Shown here: one piece after another, positions 11,084 through 18,352 of the stretch | Position numbering within the stretch: the stretch's first letter is position 1 | How the letters are laid out: every line of letters begins with the position of its first letter | From: Streptomyces omiyaensis | GTDB lineage: Bacteria > Actinomycetota > Actinomycetes > Streptomycetales > Streptomycetaceae | Length of the DNA stretch: 64,000 bases | Assembly (NCBI RefSeq): GCF_014650895.1 | Contig: NZ_BMVV01000012.1 | Coordinates: 62,001-126,000, forward strand | Reading direction: 5' to 3' | The notes under the pieces: model-generated | The model's database searches: none | Told to the model about the DNA's origin: nothing | The model's input: the letters and a program-made list of their open reading frames with translations, nothing else | Translations under genes and position numbers: made by a program

Positions 11084-11181
11084 GTGAACGTTCACGCCCG
11101 GGGCACGGACCGCCGCGGCCCGGACGGCGAGCGGGCTGGTGGACAGCGGGCGCGCGTTCACACACGCGCCACACCGTTCAC
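11084..11181. promoter_or_regulatory. GTGAACGTTCAC palindrome and GTTCAC half-sites
   Basis: A perfect 12-bp palindrome GTGAACGTTCAC occupies 11084-11095, just upstream of the regulator start. Two more GTTCAC copies at 11156-11161 and 11176-11181 are exactly 20 bp apart, about two helical turns. They sit in the divergent region between the XRE-like gene and the protease gene and look like operator sites. Confidence 0.45.
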
Positions 11182-11210
11182 AACCCGATGTCACCCCGCA
11201 TTGAAGCGTG

Positions 11211-11239
11211 TTGACCCGCTCGCGACAACGATCGATGCT
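11211..11239 (+). promoter_or_regulatory. putative promoter of the cysteine protease gene
   Basis: TTGACC (11211-11216), 17-bp spacer, GATGCT (11234-11239), about 80 nt before the start codon. Confidence 0.4.
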
Positions 11240-11318
11240 CCAAGCGGTGTCCGGACGCCACCCCCACCCCCCACGCACCCCCCACCCATCCCCACCGCCC
11301 GCACTGGGAGGAACCCCC

Positions 11319-11945
11319 ATGCGCAGACGACTCCAGAACAGGAAGAGGGGCCTCGTGGCGTTCGCCGCGGCCGCGCTCCTCCTCGTCCCCACCGCGGCCT
11401 CGGCGTCCGCCGCGCCGGCCCCCGTCACCGTCTCCGCCCCGGCACCCGCCCCCGCCGGCGCCCTCGCCGCCAAGCGCCTGAACATCACCATGCAGGCCCA
11501 GCAGAAGACCAACTGGTGCTGGGCGGCCGCCGGGAACACCATCGCCACCTGGTACGGCCGCGGCTACAGCCAGAACCAGTTCTGCAACGCGGCCTTCCAG
11601 CGGCAGCAGGGCTACGACTGCCCCAACTGGCAGGCGACCCTCGCCAACGTCCAGACCGGCCTCTCCTGGGCGGGCGTCAGCCCCGGCTCGTACGTCGACG
11701 GCTGGCTGCGCTACGCCACCGTCCAGACCGAGATCAACGCCGACCGCCCGGTCGAGACCCGCATCCAGTGGTCGAGCGGCGGCGGCCACATGCACGTGCT
11801 GTACGGCTACGACGACGCGAACAGCTGGGTCTACTGGGGAGACCCGTGGCCTTCGAGCAATCGCTACAACTGGGCCTCCCACGCGTGGTACGTGAACAAC
11901 GCCTCCTTCTCCTGGACCCACTCCCTCTACCGGATCGGGGCGTGA
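11319..11945 (+). CDS. secreted papain-like (C39/C70-like) cysteine protease
   Basis: 208 aa; ATG at 11319 with GGGAGGAA upstream. A basic N-terminus, hydrophobic core and ASA-type cleavage region near residue 30 make a Sec signal peptide. The mature part has the papain-fold triad: C67 in NWCWAA, H157 in GGGHMHVLYGYDD, and D175 in YWGDPWPS. An upstream Gln (Q61 or Q62) could form the oxyanion hole. Small secreted proteins of this type are annotated in streptomycetes as papain-like cysteine proteases of unknown target. The stop is two bases from the start of the next gene, so the two are translated from one message; the partner protein is a candidate substrate or carrier. Confidence 0.8.
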   Translation: MRRRLQNRKRGLVAFAAAALLLVPTAASASAAPAPVTVSAPAPAPAGALAAKRLNITMQAQQKTNWCWAAAGNTIATWYGRGYSQNQFCNAAFQRQQGYDCPNWQATLANVQTGLSWAGVSPGSYVDGWLRYATVQTEINADRPVETRIQWSSGGGHMHVLYGYDDANSWVYWGDPWPSSNRYNWASHAWYVNNASFSWTHSLYRIGA

Positions 11946-11947
11946 AC

Positions 11948-12850
11948 ATGACCACCACCGCACTCGTCGCCGGAGCCGCGTCCGCGCTCCTCGCCCTCGG
12001 TGCCGCGGCCCCCGCCGCGTCGGCCGCCGACCCCCTGCCGACCGCGCCGACCGCCGAGCGGGCCGCCGCCGCGCCGGAGACCCTGGCCACCGTCGGCCGC
12101 TTCTTCGCCCGCGACGGGGCGCTCGCCCGCACCGCCGCGGAGCCCCGGATATCCGGGGCGTCCGTCCCCGTGCGGATCCTGTCCGCGGCCTTCGTCTCGG
12201 GGAAGGCGGGCGCGCCCGTGGCCCGGGAGGAGTTCCGGGCCAGCCTCGCCGTCGCCGCCGACGGGCGGAAGGCGTCCCTCTGGACGGTGCGCGGCTCCGC
12301 CGGCTGGCAGGTGGTGAACATCGCCACCGGCGACGACGAGATCCGGTACGCGCGCGAAGGGGCCGGGAAACTCCCCGGGGGCCTCGTCTTCCGCGAACCG
12401 CAGATCGACGCCTGGTACGTCCAGAAGGGCGCGAAGGTGCTGCCGCTGGACGAGGACGCGGTGACGGCCGTCGGGCCGAACGGGACGACCCTCGCCGCCT
12501 ACCGGGACCGCGTCGCGCGCGCGTACGCCGACAAGCTCCCCGGCTCCGGCTACGCCCGCAAGGGCGCGGCGGGCGGCTACGCTCCCCAGGCACCGGCCCA
12601 GGTTCCCGCCCAGGCCCCCGCCCAGGCACCGGCGCAGGCCCCCGCCCAGGCACCGGCCCAGGTTCCCGCCCAGGCCCCCGCCCAGGCACCGGAGCGGGCG
12701 ACCGGATCCGCCGCGGCCCCCCGCCACCAGCCGGCCGCGGCCACCGCCGCCTCCACGGTCGCGGCCTTCGGCGCCGTGGCGGCCCTCGCCCTGATCGGCG
12801 CCGCCGCCCTCCGCCGCCGCGCGACCGCCCGCCGCACCCGGCGGTCCTGA
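11948..12850 (+). CDS. secreted, membrane-anchored protein with Pro-Ala-Gln repeats
   Basis: 300 aa. Residues 1-27 form a signal peptide. A globular part (about 35-205), with a strand-rich centre (SLWTVRGSAGWQVVNIATGDDEIRYA), matches no family I know. Residues about 213-251 repeat the motif APAQ/VPAQ. The C-terminus has a hydrophobic helix (about 268-288) followed by Arg-rich residues, so the protein is likely anchored in the membrane and displayed on the outside, with the Pro-rich stretch crossing the wall. It is coupled to the preceding protease gene with a 2-nt gap. Confidence 0.7.
   Translation: MTTTALVAGAASALLALGAAAPAASAADPLPTAPTAERAAAAPETLATVGRFFARDGALARTAAEPRISGASVPVRILSAAFVSGKAGAPVAREEFRASLAVAADGRKASLWTVRGSAGWQVVNIATGDDEIRYAREGAGKLPGGLVFREPQIDAWYVQKGAKVLPLDEDAVTAVGPNGTTLAAYRDRVARAYADKLPGSGYARKGAAGGYAPQAPAQVPAQAPAQAPAQAPAQAPAQVPAQAPAQAPERATGSAAAPRHQPAAATAASTVAAFGAVAALALIGAAALRRRATARRTRRS
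12585..12692 (+). repeat. 48-bp direct repeat within the PAQ region
   Basis: Positions 12585-12632 and 12645-12692 are identical with a 60-bp period, encoding the APAQVPAQAPAQ-type segment twice. Such a perfect coding repeat can expand or contract by slippage. Confidence 0.9.
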
Positions 12851-12852
12851 CC

Positions 12853-12888
12853 CCGGGGGCCGGGGTGCCGGCCCACCCCGGCCCCCGG
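12853..12888 (+). terminator. terminator of the protease/surface-protein operon
   Basis: 15-bp perfect stem (12853-12867 with 12874-12888) and a 6-nt loop, directly after the stop codon. Confidence 0.7.
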
Positions 12889-13156
12889 CACGGCCGGAGC
12901 CCGCCCGCCCCCGTACCTCCCCACCCGCCGCGCGACCCACGAGGCCGCACCCGGCACCCACGGCCCGGGCCGCCCACGAGGCGGCCCGGGCCACCGGAGC
13001 CGCACCCCCCCCGGCCGCCCGCGCACGCGCGCTCCACCGGCCTCCCGGCCCCGCCCGCGCCCCCGCGGGACCGGCCTCCCGCGCCCCCTCGCCGCTCCGT
13101 TCCGCGCCCCCGCGTGCCCGTCCTCCGTGTCGGTCCGCGCCAGTAGGGTGGGGAGC
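12889..13156. other. intergenic region before uvrC
   Basis: About 270 bp of C-rich sequence with no credible gene. It holds a second perfect hairpin, 13-bp arms at 12962-12974 and 12980-12992, and a G-rich ribosome binding site just before uvrC. I see no clear -10/-35 pair. Confidence 0.5.
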
Positions 13157-15139
13157 ATGGCCGACCCCTCCAGCTACCGCCCCAAGCCGGGTCAGATCCC
13201 GGACTCGCCGGGTGTCTACAAGTTCCGGGACGAGCACCGGCGGGTGATCTACGTCGGGAAGGCGAAGTCGCTGAAGCAGCGGCTGGCCAACTACTTCCAG
13301 CCGCTCGCGAGCCTCCACCCGCGGACCGCCACCATGGTGACCACCGCCGCCTCCGTGGAGTGGACGGTCGTCTCGACCGAGGTCGAGGCGCTCCAGCTGG
13401 AGTACTCCTGGATCAAGGAGTACGACCCCCGGTTCAACGTGAAGTACCGGGACGACAAGAGCTACCCCTACCTCGCGGTCACGATGGACGAGGAGCACCC
13501 CCGCGTCCAGGTCATGCGGGGCCAGAAGAAGAAGGGCGTGCGGTACTTCGGGCCGTACGCGCACGCGTGGGCGATCCGCGAGACCGTCGACCTGATGCTG
13601 CGGGTCTTCCCCGTGCGGACCTGCTCGGCGGGCGTGTTCCGGAACGCCGCCTCCGCCGGCCGCCCCTGCCTCCTCGGCTACATCGGCAAGTGCTCGGCCC
13701 CCTGCGTCGGCCGGGTCACGCCCGAGGAGCACCGCGAACTGGCCGAGGACTTCTGCGACTTCATGACCGGCCGCACCGGCACGTACATCCGCCGCCTGGA
13801 GAAGGAGATGGCGGCGGCCGCCGAGGAGATGGAGTACGAGCGGGCCGCCCGGCTCCGCGACGACATCGAGGCCCTGCGGCGGGCCATGGAGAAGAGCGCC
13901 GTCGTCCTCGCCGACGCCACCGACGCCGACCTGATCGCCCTCGCCGAGGACGAGCTGGAGGCCGCCGTGCAGATCTTCCACGTGCGCGGCGGACGCGTCC
14001 GCGGCCAGCGCGGCTGGGTCACCGACAAGGTCGAGGCCGTCGACACCGCCGGCCTCGTCGAGCACGCCCTCCAGCAGCTGTACGGCGAGGAGCGCGGCGA
14101 GGCCGTGCCGAAGGAGGTCCTCGTCCCGGCGCTGCCCGAGGACGCCGAGGCCGTCACCCAGTGGCTCTCCGGCCGCCGCGGCTCCCAGGTCTCCCTGCGC
14201 GTCCCGCAGCGCGGCGACAAGAAGGACCTGATGACGACCGTGGCGCGCAACGCCCAGCAGGCCCTGGTGCTGCACAAGACCAAGCGGGCCAGCGACCTGA
14301 CCACCCGCTCCCGGGCCCTGGAGGAGATCGCCGAGGCCCTGGACCTGGAGTCGGCGCCGCTGCGCATCGAGTGCTTCGACATCTCCCACCTCCAGGGCGA
14401 GGACGTCGTCGCCTCCATGGTCGTCTTCGAGGACGGACTGCCCCGCAAGAGCGAGTACCGCCGCTTCCAGATCAAGTCCTTCGAGGGGCAGGACGACGTC
14501 CGCTCCATGCACGAGGTGATCGGCCGCCGCTTCCGCCGCTACCTCGCCGAGAAGGAGAGGACGGGGGAGTGGGGCGAGGACGGCGAGGTCGCCGTCGACG
14601 AGGCCGGCGACGACGGGCGGCCCAAGCGCTTCGCCTACCCGCCGCAGCTCGTCGTGGTCGACGGCGGACAGCCGCAGGTCGCCGCCGCCCGCCGCGCCCT
14701 GGACGAGCTCGGCATCGACGACGTCGCCGTCTGCGGCCTCGCCAAGCGCCTGGAGGAGGTCTGGCTGCCCGGCGAGGACGACCCGGTCGTGCTGCCCCGC
14801 TCCAGCGAGGGCCTCTACCTCCTCCAGCGGGTCCGTGACACGGCTCACGATTTCGCCATCCGCTACCAGCGCTCCAAGCGGACCAAACGGCTCCGGAGCA
14901 GCCCCCTCGACGCCGTCCCCGGTCTCGGCGACACGCGCAAGCAGGCCCTGATCAAGCACTTCGGCTCGGTGAAGCGGCTGAGGCAGGCGACAATCGAGCA
15001 GATCTGCGAGGTTCCCGGCTTCGGCCGGAAGACCGCGGAGGCGGTCGCCGTGGCCCTGGCCCGGGCGACCCCCGCCGCACCCGCCGTGAACACGGCCACA
15101 GGAGAGATCATGGAAGACGACGGGGGCACCACCGCATGA
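13157..15139 (+). CDS. uvrC: UvrABC excinuclease subunit C
   Basis: 660 aa from ATG at 13157. UvrC makes both incisions in nucleotide excision repair. The N-terminal GIY-YIG domain is visible as GVYKF...VIYVGKAKSLKQRL (about residues 16-40). The UVR motif (EMEYERAARLRDDIEALR) is near 230. The RNase H-like domain follows, with 'ECFDISHLQGEDVVASMVVFEDG' and 'VVVDGGQPQV'. Tandem helix-hairpin-helix motifs (VPGLGDTRKQALIKHFGS, then VPGFGRKTAEAV) end the protein. It starts an operon with rapZ, yvcK and whiA; its TGA overlaps the rapZ ATG. Confidence 0.97.
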   Translation: MADPSSYRPKPGQIPDSPGVYKFRDEHRRVIYVGKAKSLKQRLANYFQPLASLHPRTATMVTTAASVEWTVVSTEVEALQLEYSWIKEYDPRFNVKYRDDKSYPYLAVTMDEEHPRVQVMRGQKKKGVRYFGPYAHAWAIRETVDLMLRVFPVRTCSAGVFRNAASAGRPCLLGYIGKCSAPCVGRVTPEEHRELAEDFCDFMTGRTGTYIRRLEKEMAAAAEEMEYERAARLRDDIEALRRAMEKSAVVLADATDADLIALAEDELEAAVQIFHVRGGRVRGQRGWVTDKVEAVDTAGLVEHALQQLYGEERGEAVPKEVLVPALPEDAEAVTQWLSGRRGSQVSLRVPQRGDKKDLMTTVARNAQQALVLHKTKRASDLTTRSRALEEIAEALDLESAPLRIECFDISHLQGEDVVASMVVFEDGLPRKSEYRRFQIKSFEGQDDVRSMHEVIGRRFRRYLAEKERTGEWGEDGEVAVDEAGDDGRPKRFAYPPQLVVVDGGQPQVAAARRALDELGIDDVAVCGLAKRLEEVWLPGEDDPVVLPRSSEGLYLLQRVRDTAHDFAIRYQRSKRTKRLRSSPLDAVPGLGDTRKQALIKHFGSVKRLRQATIEQICEVPGFGRKTAEAVAVALARATPAAPAVNTATGEIMEDDGGTTA

Positions 15140-16116
15140 CCGAGCGCCATCCCGGCGACGGGCACCACACGCACGACGGGCACCACCGAGAAGACGGAGC
15201 AGGACACGTGAGTACGGGCACGAAGGAGACCGCGGGCGACAACGGCGCCGAGGCGGCCATCCCCGAGCTGGTGATCATCTCCGGCATGTCCGGAGCCGGC
15301 CGGTCCACCGCGGCGAAGTGTCTGGAGGACCTGGGCTGGTTCGTCGTCGACAACCTGCCGCCCGCGCTGATCCCCACCATGGTGGAGCTCGGCGCCCGCT
15401 CCCAGGGCAACGTCGCCCGCATCGCGGTCGTCGTCGACGTCCGCGGCCGGCAGTTCTTCGACGCCCTGCGGGAGTCCCTCGCCGACCTCGACGCCAAGCA
15501 GGTCACCCGCCGGATCGTCTTCCTGGAGTCCTCCGACGAGGCCCTGGTCCGGCGCTTCGAGTCGGTCCGCCGCCCCCACCCGCTCCAGGGCGACGGGCGC
15601 ATCGTCGACGGCATCGCCGCCGAGCGCGACCTGCTGCGCGAGCTCCGCGGCGACGCCGACCTGGTCATCGACACCTCCAGCCTCAACGTCCACGAGCTGC
15701 GCGCCAAGATGGACGCCCAGTTCGCCGGCGAGGAGGAGCCCGAGCTGCGGGCCACCGTCATGTCCTTCGGCTTCAAGTACGGCCTGCCCGTCGACGCCGA
15801 CCTCGTCGTCGACATGCGCTTCCTGCCCAACCCGCACTGGGTCCCCGAGCTGCGCCCCTACACCGGCCTCAACGAGGAGGTGGCGAACTACGTCTACAAC
15901 CAGCCCGGCGCCAAGGAGTTCCTGGACCGCTACACCGAGCTGCTCCAGCTGATCGCCGCCGGCTACCGCCGCGAGGGCAAGCGGTACGTGACCATCGCCG
16001 TCGGCTGCACCGGAGGCAAGCACCGCTCCGTCGCCACCGCCGAGAAGCTCGCCGCCCGCATCGCCGCCGAGGGCGTGGAGACGGTGGTCGTCCACCGCGA
16101 CATGGGGCGCGAGTGA
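15136..16116 (+). CDS. rapZ: RapZ/YvcJ family P-loop protein
   Basis: 326 aa from the ATG that overlaps the uvrC stop (ATGA). The family binds nucleotides and, in enterobacteria, adapts RNase E to small RNAs; the streptomycete role is not established. The P-loop is GMSGAGRST at residues 50-58, with Arg56 in place of the usual Lys. The family C-terminal block 'VTIAVGCTGGKHRSVATAEKLA' is intact. The first 24 residues contain seven His and are low-complexity; a GTG at 15208 would remove them and leave a start (MSTGTKETAG) closer to the conserved core. Confidence 0.93.
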   Translation: MTERHPGDGHHTHDGHHREDGAGHVSTGTKETAGDNGAEAAIPELVIISGMSGAGRSTAAKCLEDLGWFVVDNLPPALIPTMVELGARSQGNVARIAVVVDVRGRQFFDALRESLADLDAKQVTRRIVFLESSDEALVRRFESVRRPHPLQGDGRIVDGIAAERDLLRELRGDADLVIDTSSLNVHELRAKMDAQFAGEEEPELRATVMSFGFKYGLPVDADLVVDMRFLPNPHWVPELRPYTGLNEEVANYVYNQPGAKEFLDRYTELLQLIAAGYRREGKRYVTIAVGCTGGKHRSVATAEKLAARIAAEGVETVVVHRDMGRE

Positions 16117-17153
16117 AGCCGTACCGCCGGCGTTCCTCCTCCACCCTCTCGGTGCGGCGGACGCTCCGCAGGCGTGGCGCCCAGCCGAAGGTCGTCGCCC
16201 TCGGCGGCGGCATGGGCCTCTCCGCCTCCCTCGCCGCCCTGCGGCGCATCACCGGCGACCTGACGGCCGTCGTCACCGTCGCCGACGACGGGGGATCCAG
16301 CGGCCGGCTCCGGGAGGAGCTGGGCGTGCTGCCCCCCGGCGACCTGCGCAAGGCGCTCGCCGCGCTCTGCGGCGACGACGACTGGGGCCAGACCTGGGCC
16401 CGGGTCATCCAGCACCGTTTCCGGTCCAAGGGCGAGATGGGCGGCCACGCCGTCGGCAACCTGCTGATCGTCGCCCTCTGGGAGCAGCTGGGCGGCGACC
16501 CCGTGCAGGCCCTCGACCTGGTCGGGCGGCTGCTCGGCGCCCAGGGCCGGGTGCTGCCCATGTCCGCCGTGCCGCTGGAGCTCCAGGCCCTGGTCAAGGG
16601 GCACGACCCGGAGCGCCCGGAGGACGTGGACACGGTCCGCGGCCAGGCCACCGTGGCCCTCACCCCGGGCGAGGTGCAGTCCGTGCACCTGGTGCCGCAC
16701 GACCCGCCGGCCGTGCCGGAGGCCGTCGCCGCGGTCCTCGACGCGGACTGGGTCGTCCTCGGTCCCGGCTCCTGGTTCTCCTCGGTGATCCCGCACCTCC
16801 TCGTGCCCGAACTGCTCGACGCCCTGGTCGAGACCAAGGCCCGCAAGGTGCTCTCGTTGAACCTCGCGCCCCAGCCGGGAGAAACAGAGGGCTTCTCACC
16901 GCAGCGTCATTTGGAGGTTTTGGGACGACACGCCCCTAAACTCGCCCTGGACGTGGTGCTGGCCGACGAGGCCGCCGTGCCCGACGTGTCAGCCAGGGAA
17001 CCCCTCGTCGACGCCGCCAAGCGGCTCGGCGCCGCGCTCGAGCTGGCGCCGGTGGCCCGTGCCGACGGCTCTCCGAAGCACGACCCGGAGCAGTTGGCCG
17101 CCGCGTACGACCGTATTTTTCGGATGCATGGAAGGATCGGCCCATGGCGATGA
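16113..17153 (+). CDS. yvcK: YvcK/CofD-like protein (gluconeogenesis factor family)
   Basis: 346 aa; GTG at 16113 overlaps the rapZ stop (GTGA). After a basic N-terminus comes the nucleotide-sugar/CofD-type loop 'KVVALGGGMGLSASLAALR' (about residues 28-46). Also present are 'VADDGGSSGRLREELGVLPPGDLRKALAAL' and 'LGPGSWFSSVIPHLLV'. In Bacillus and mycobacteria the family is needed for cell wall homeostasis on gluconeogenic carbon and binds UDP-sugars. Its 3' end overlaps whiA by 10 nt. Confidence 0.93.
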   Translation: MKPYRRRSSSTLSVRRTLRRRGAQPKVVALGGGMGLSASLAALRRITGDLTAVVTVADDGGSSGRLREELGVLPPGDLRKALAALCGDDDWGQTWARVIQHRFRSKGEMGGHAVGNLLIVALWEQLGGDPVQALDLVGRLLGAQGRVLPMSAVPLELQALVKGHDPERPEDVDTVRGQATVALTPGEVQSVHLVPHDPPAVPEAVAAVLDADWVVLGPGSWFSSVIPHLLVPELLDALVETKARKVLSLNLAPQPGETEGFSPQRHLEVLGRHAPKLALDVVLADEAAVPDVSAREPLVDAAKRLGAALELAPVARADGSPKHDPEQLAAAYDRIFRMHGRIGPWR

Positions 17154-18133
17154 CGGCAGCGGTGAAGGACGAGATCTCCCGGCTTCCCGTCACCCGGACC
17201 TGCTGCAGGAAGTCGGAGGTCTCCTCGATCCTCCGGTTCGCGGGCGGTCTGCACCTGGTCAGCGGCCGGATCGTGATCGAGGCGGAGCTCGACACGGCGA
17301 TGGCGGCCCGGCGGCTGAAGCGGGACATCCTGGAGATCTTCGGGCACAGCTCGGAGCTGATCGTGATGGCCCCCGGCGGGCTGCGGCGCGGCTCGCGCTT
17401 CGTGGTGCGGGTGGTGGCGGGCGGCGACCAGCTGGCCCGCCAGACGGGCCTGGTCGACGGCCGGGGCCGCCCCATCCGGGGTCTTCCCCCGCAGGTCGTC
17501 TCCGGGGCCACCTGCGACGCCGAGGCGGCCTGGCGCGGTGCCTTCCTCGCCCACGGCTCGCTCACCGAGCCCGGCCGCTCCTCCTCCCTGGAGGTCACCT
17601 GCCCGGGACCGGAGGCCGCGCTCGCCCTGGTCGGCGCCGCCCGCCGGCTCTCCATCGCCGCCAAGGCCCGCGAGGTCCGCGGCGTGGACCGGGTCGTGGT
17701 CCGCGACGGCGACGCCATCGGCGCCCTGCTGACCCGGCTCGGCGCCCACGAGTCGGTGCTGGCCTGGGAGGAGCGGCGGATGCGCCGCGAGGTCCGCGCC
17801 ACCGCCAACCGCCTGGCCAACTTCGACGACGCCAACCTGCGCCGCTCGGCCCGCGCCGCCGTCGCCGCCGGGGCCCGGGTGCAGCGCGCCCTGGAGATCC
17901 TGGGCGAGGAGGTGCCGGAGCACCTCGCCGCGGCCGGCCGGCTGCGCATGGAGCACAAGCAGGCCTCACTGGAGGAGCTGGGCGCGCTCGCCGACCCGCC
18001 GCTCACCAAGGACGCGGTGGCCGGCCGGATCCGCCGGCTGCTCGCCATGGCGGACAAGCGGGCGCAGGACCTGGGCATCCCGGGCACCGAGTCGAACCTG
18101 ACGGAGGAGCTGGACGAGAGCCTGGTCGGCTGA
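17144..18133 (+). CDS. whiA: sporulation transcription regulator WhiA
   Basis: 329 aa. WhiA controls, with WhiB, the switch from aerial growth to sporulation division in Streptomyces. The N-terminal half is a degenerate homing-endonuclease (LAGLIDADG-like) fold, starting MAMTAAVKDEISRLPVTRTCCRKSEV. The C-terminal helix-turn-helix is 'SLEELGALADPPLTKDAVAGRIRRLLAMAD' (about residues 272-301). ATG at 17144 lies inside the end of yvcK. It is the last gene of the uvrC operon, followed by a terminator. Confidence 0.97.
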   Translation: MAMTAAVKDEISRLPVTRTCCRKSEVSSILRFAGGLHLVSGRIVIEAELDTAMAARRLKRDILEIFGHSSELIVMAPGGLRRGSRFVVRVVAGGDQLARQTGLVDGRGRPIRGLPPQVVSGATCDAEAAWRGAFLAHGSLTEPGRSSSLEVTCPGPEAALALVGAARRLSIAAKAREVRGVDRVVVRDGDAIGALLTRLGAHESVLAWEERRMRREVRATANRLANFDDANLRRSARAAVAAGARVQRALEILGEEVPEHLAAAGRLRMEHKQASLEELGALADPPLTKDAVAGRIRRLLAMADKRAQDLGIPGTESNLTEELDESLVG

Positions 18134-18151
18134 GTCCGGCACCCGTGCCGC

Positions 18152-18182
18152 ACGGCCCCCGCCCCACCCGGGCGGGGGCCGT
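18152..18182 (+). terminator. whiA operon terminator
   Basis: 12-bp perfect stem (18152-18163 with 18171-18182), 7-nt loop, 18 nt after the whiA stop. Confidence 0.75.
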
Positions 18183-18216
18183 TCCCGTAGCGGTGGAAGG
18201 GTGAACTCCGGCGTGG

Positions 18217-18284
18217 TGAAACGTTTCTGAGGCCCCACCAGCGCCGTTGTGTCCCAGGGTTGTCGCGGTGAGGCGCCCTTGACA
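18217..18284 (+). promoter_or_regulatory. GAAACGTTTC palindrome and TTGACA element before the carboxypeptidase gene
   Basis: GAAACGTTTC (18218-18227, preceded by T) is a perfect 10-bp palindrome of the form bound by many LacI-family repressors. A consensus TTGACA lies at 18279-18284, but I see no good -10 at normal spacing. Regulation by a LacI-type protein is a guess from the operator shape. Confidence 0.35.
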
Positions 18285-18352
18285 GGCCCATGGGCGCCCA
18301 AGAGCCTGGCATCCGTTCTTCCTCGTGACGGATCACAACAAGGGGGGCTTCC

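Noticed and set aside
11150..11185. GTTCAC repeats read as a PhoP box
   Set aside because: The copies are 20 nt apart rather than 11 or 22, and no phosphate gene is adjacent. I treat them as a different operator.
10142..11548. Start of the XRE-like gene at 11548
   Set aside because: The extra 159 residues are antisense to the protease gene and its promoter and lack coding character; the GTG at 11071 has a proper ribosome binding site.
12585..12692. CRISPR-like or satellite array
   Set aside because: The repeat is in frame within a coding region and encodes a Pro-Ala-Gln stalk; there are no spacers.
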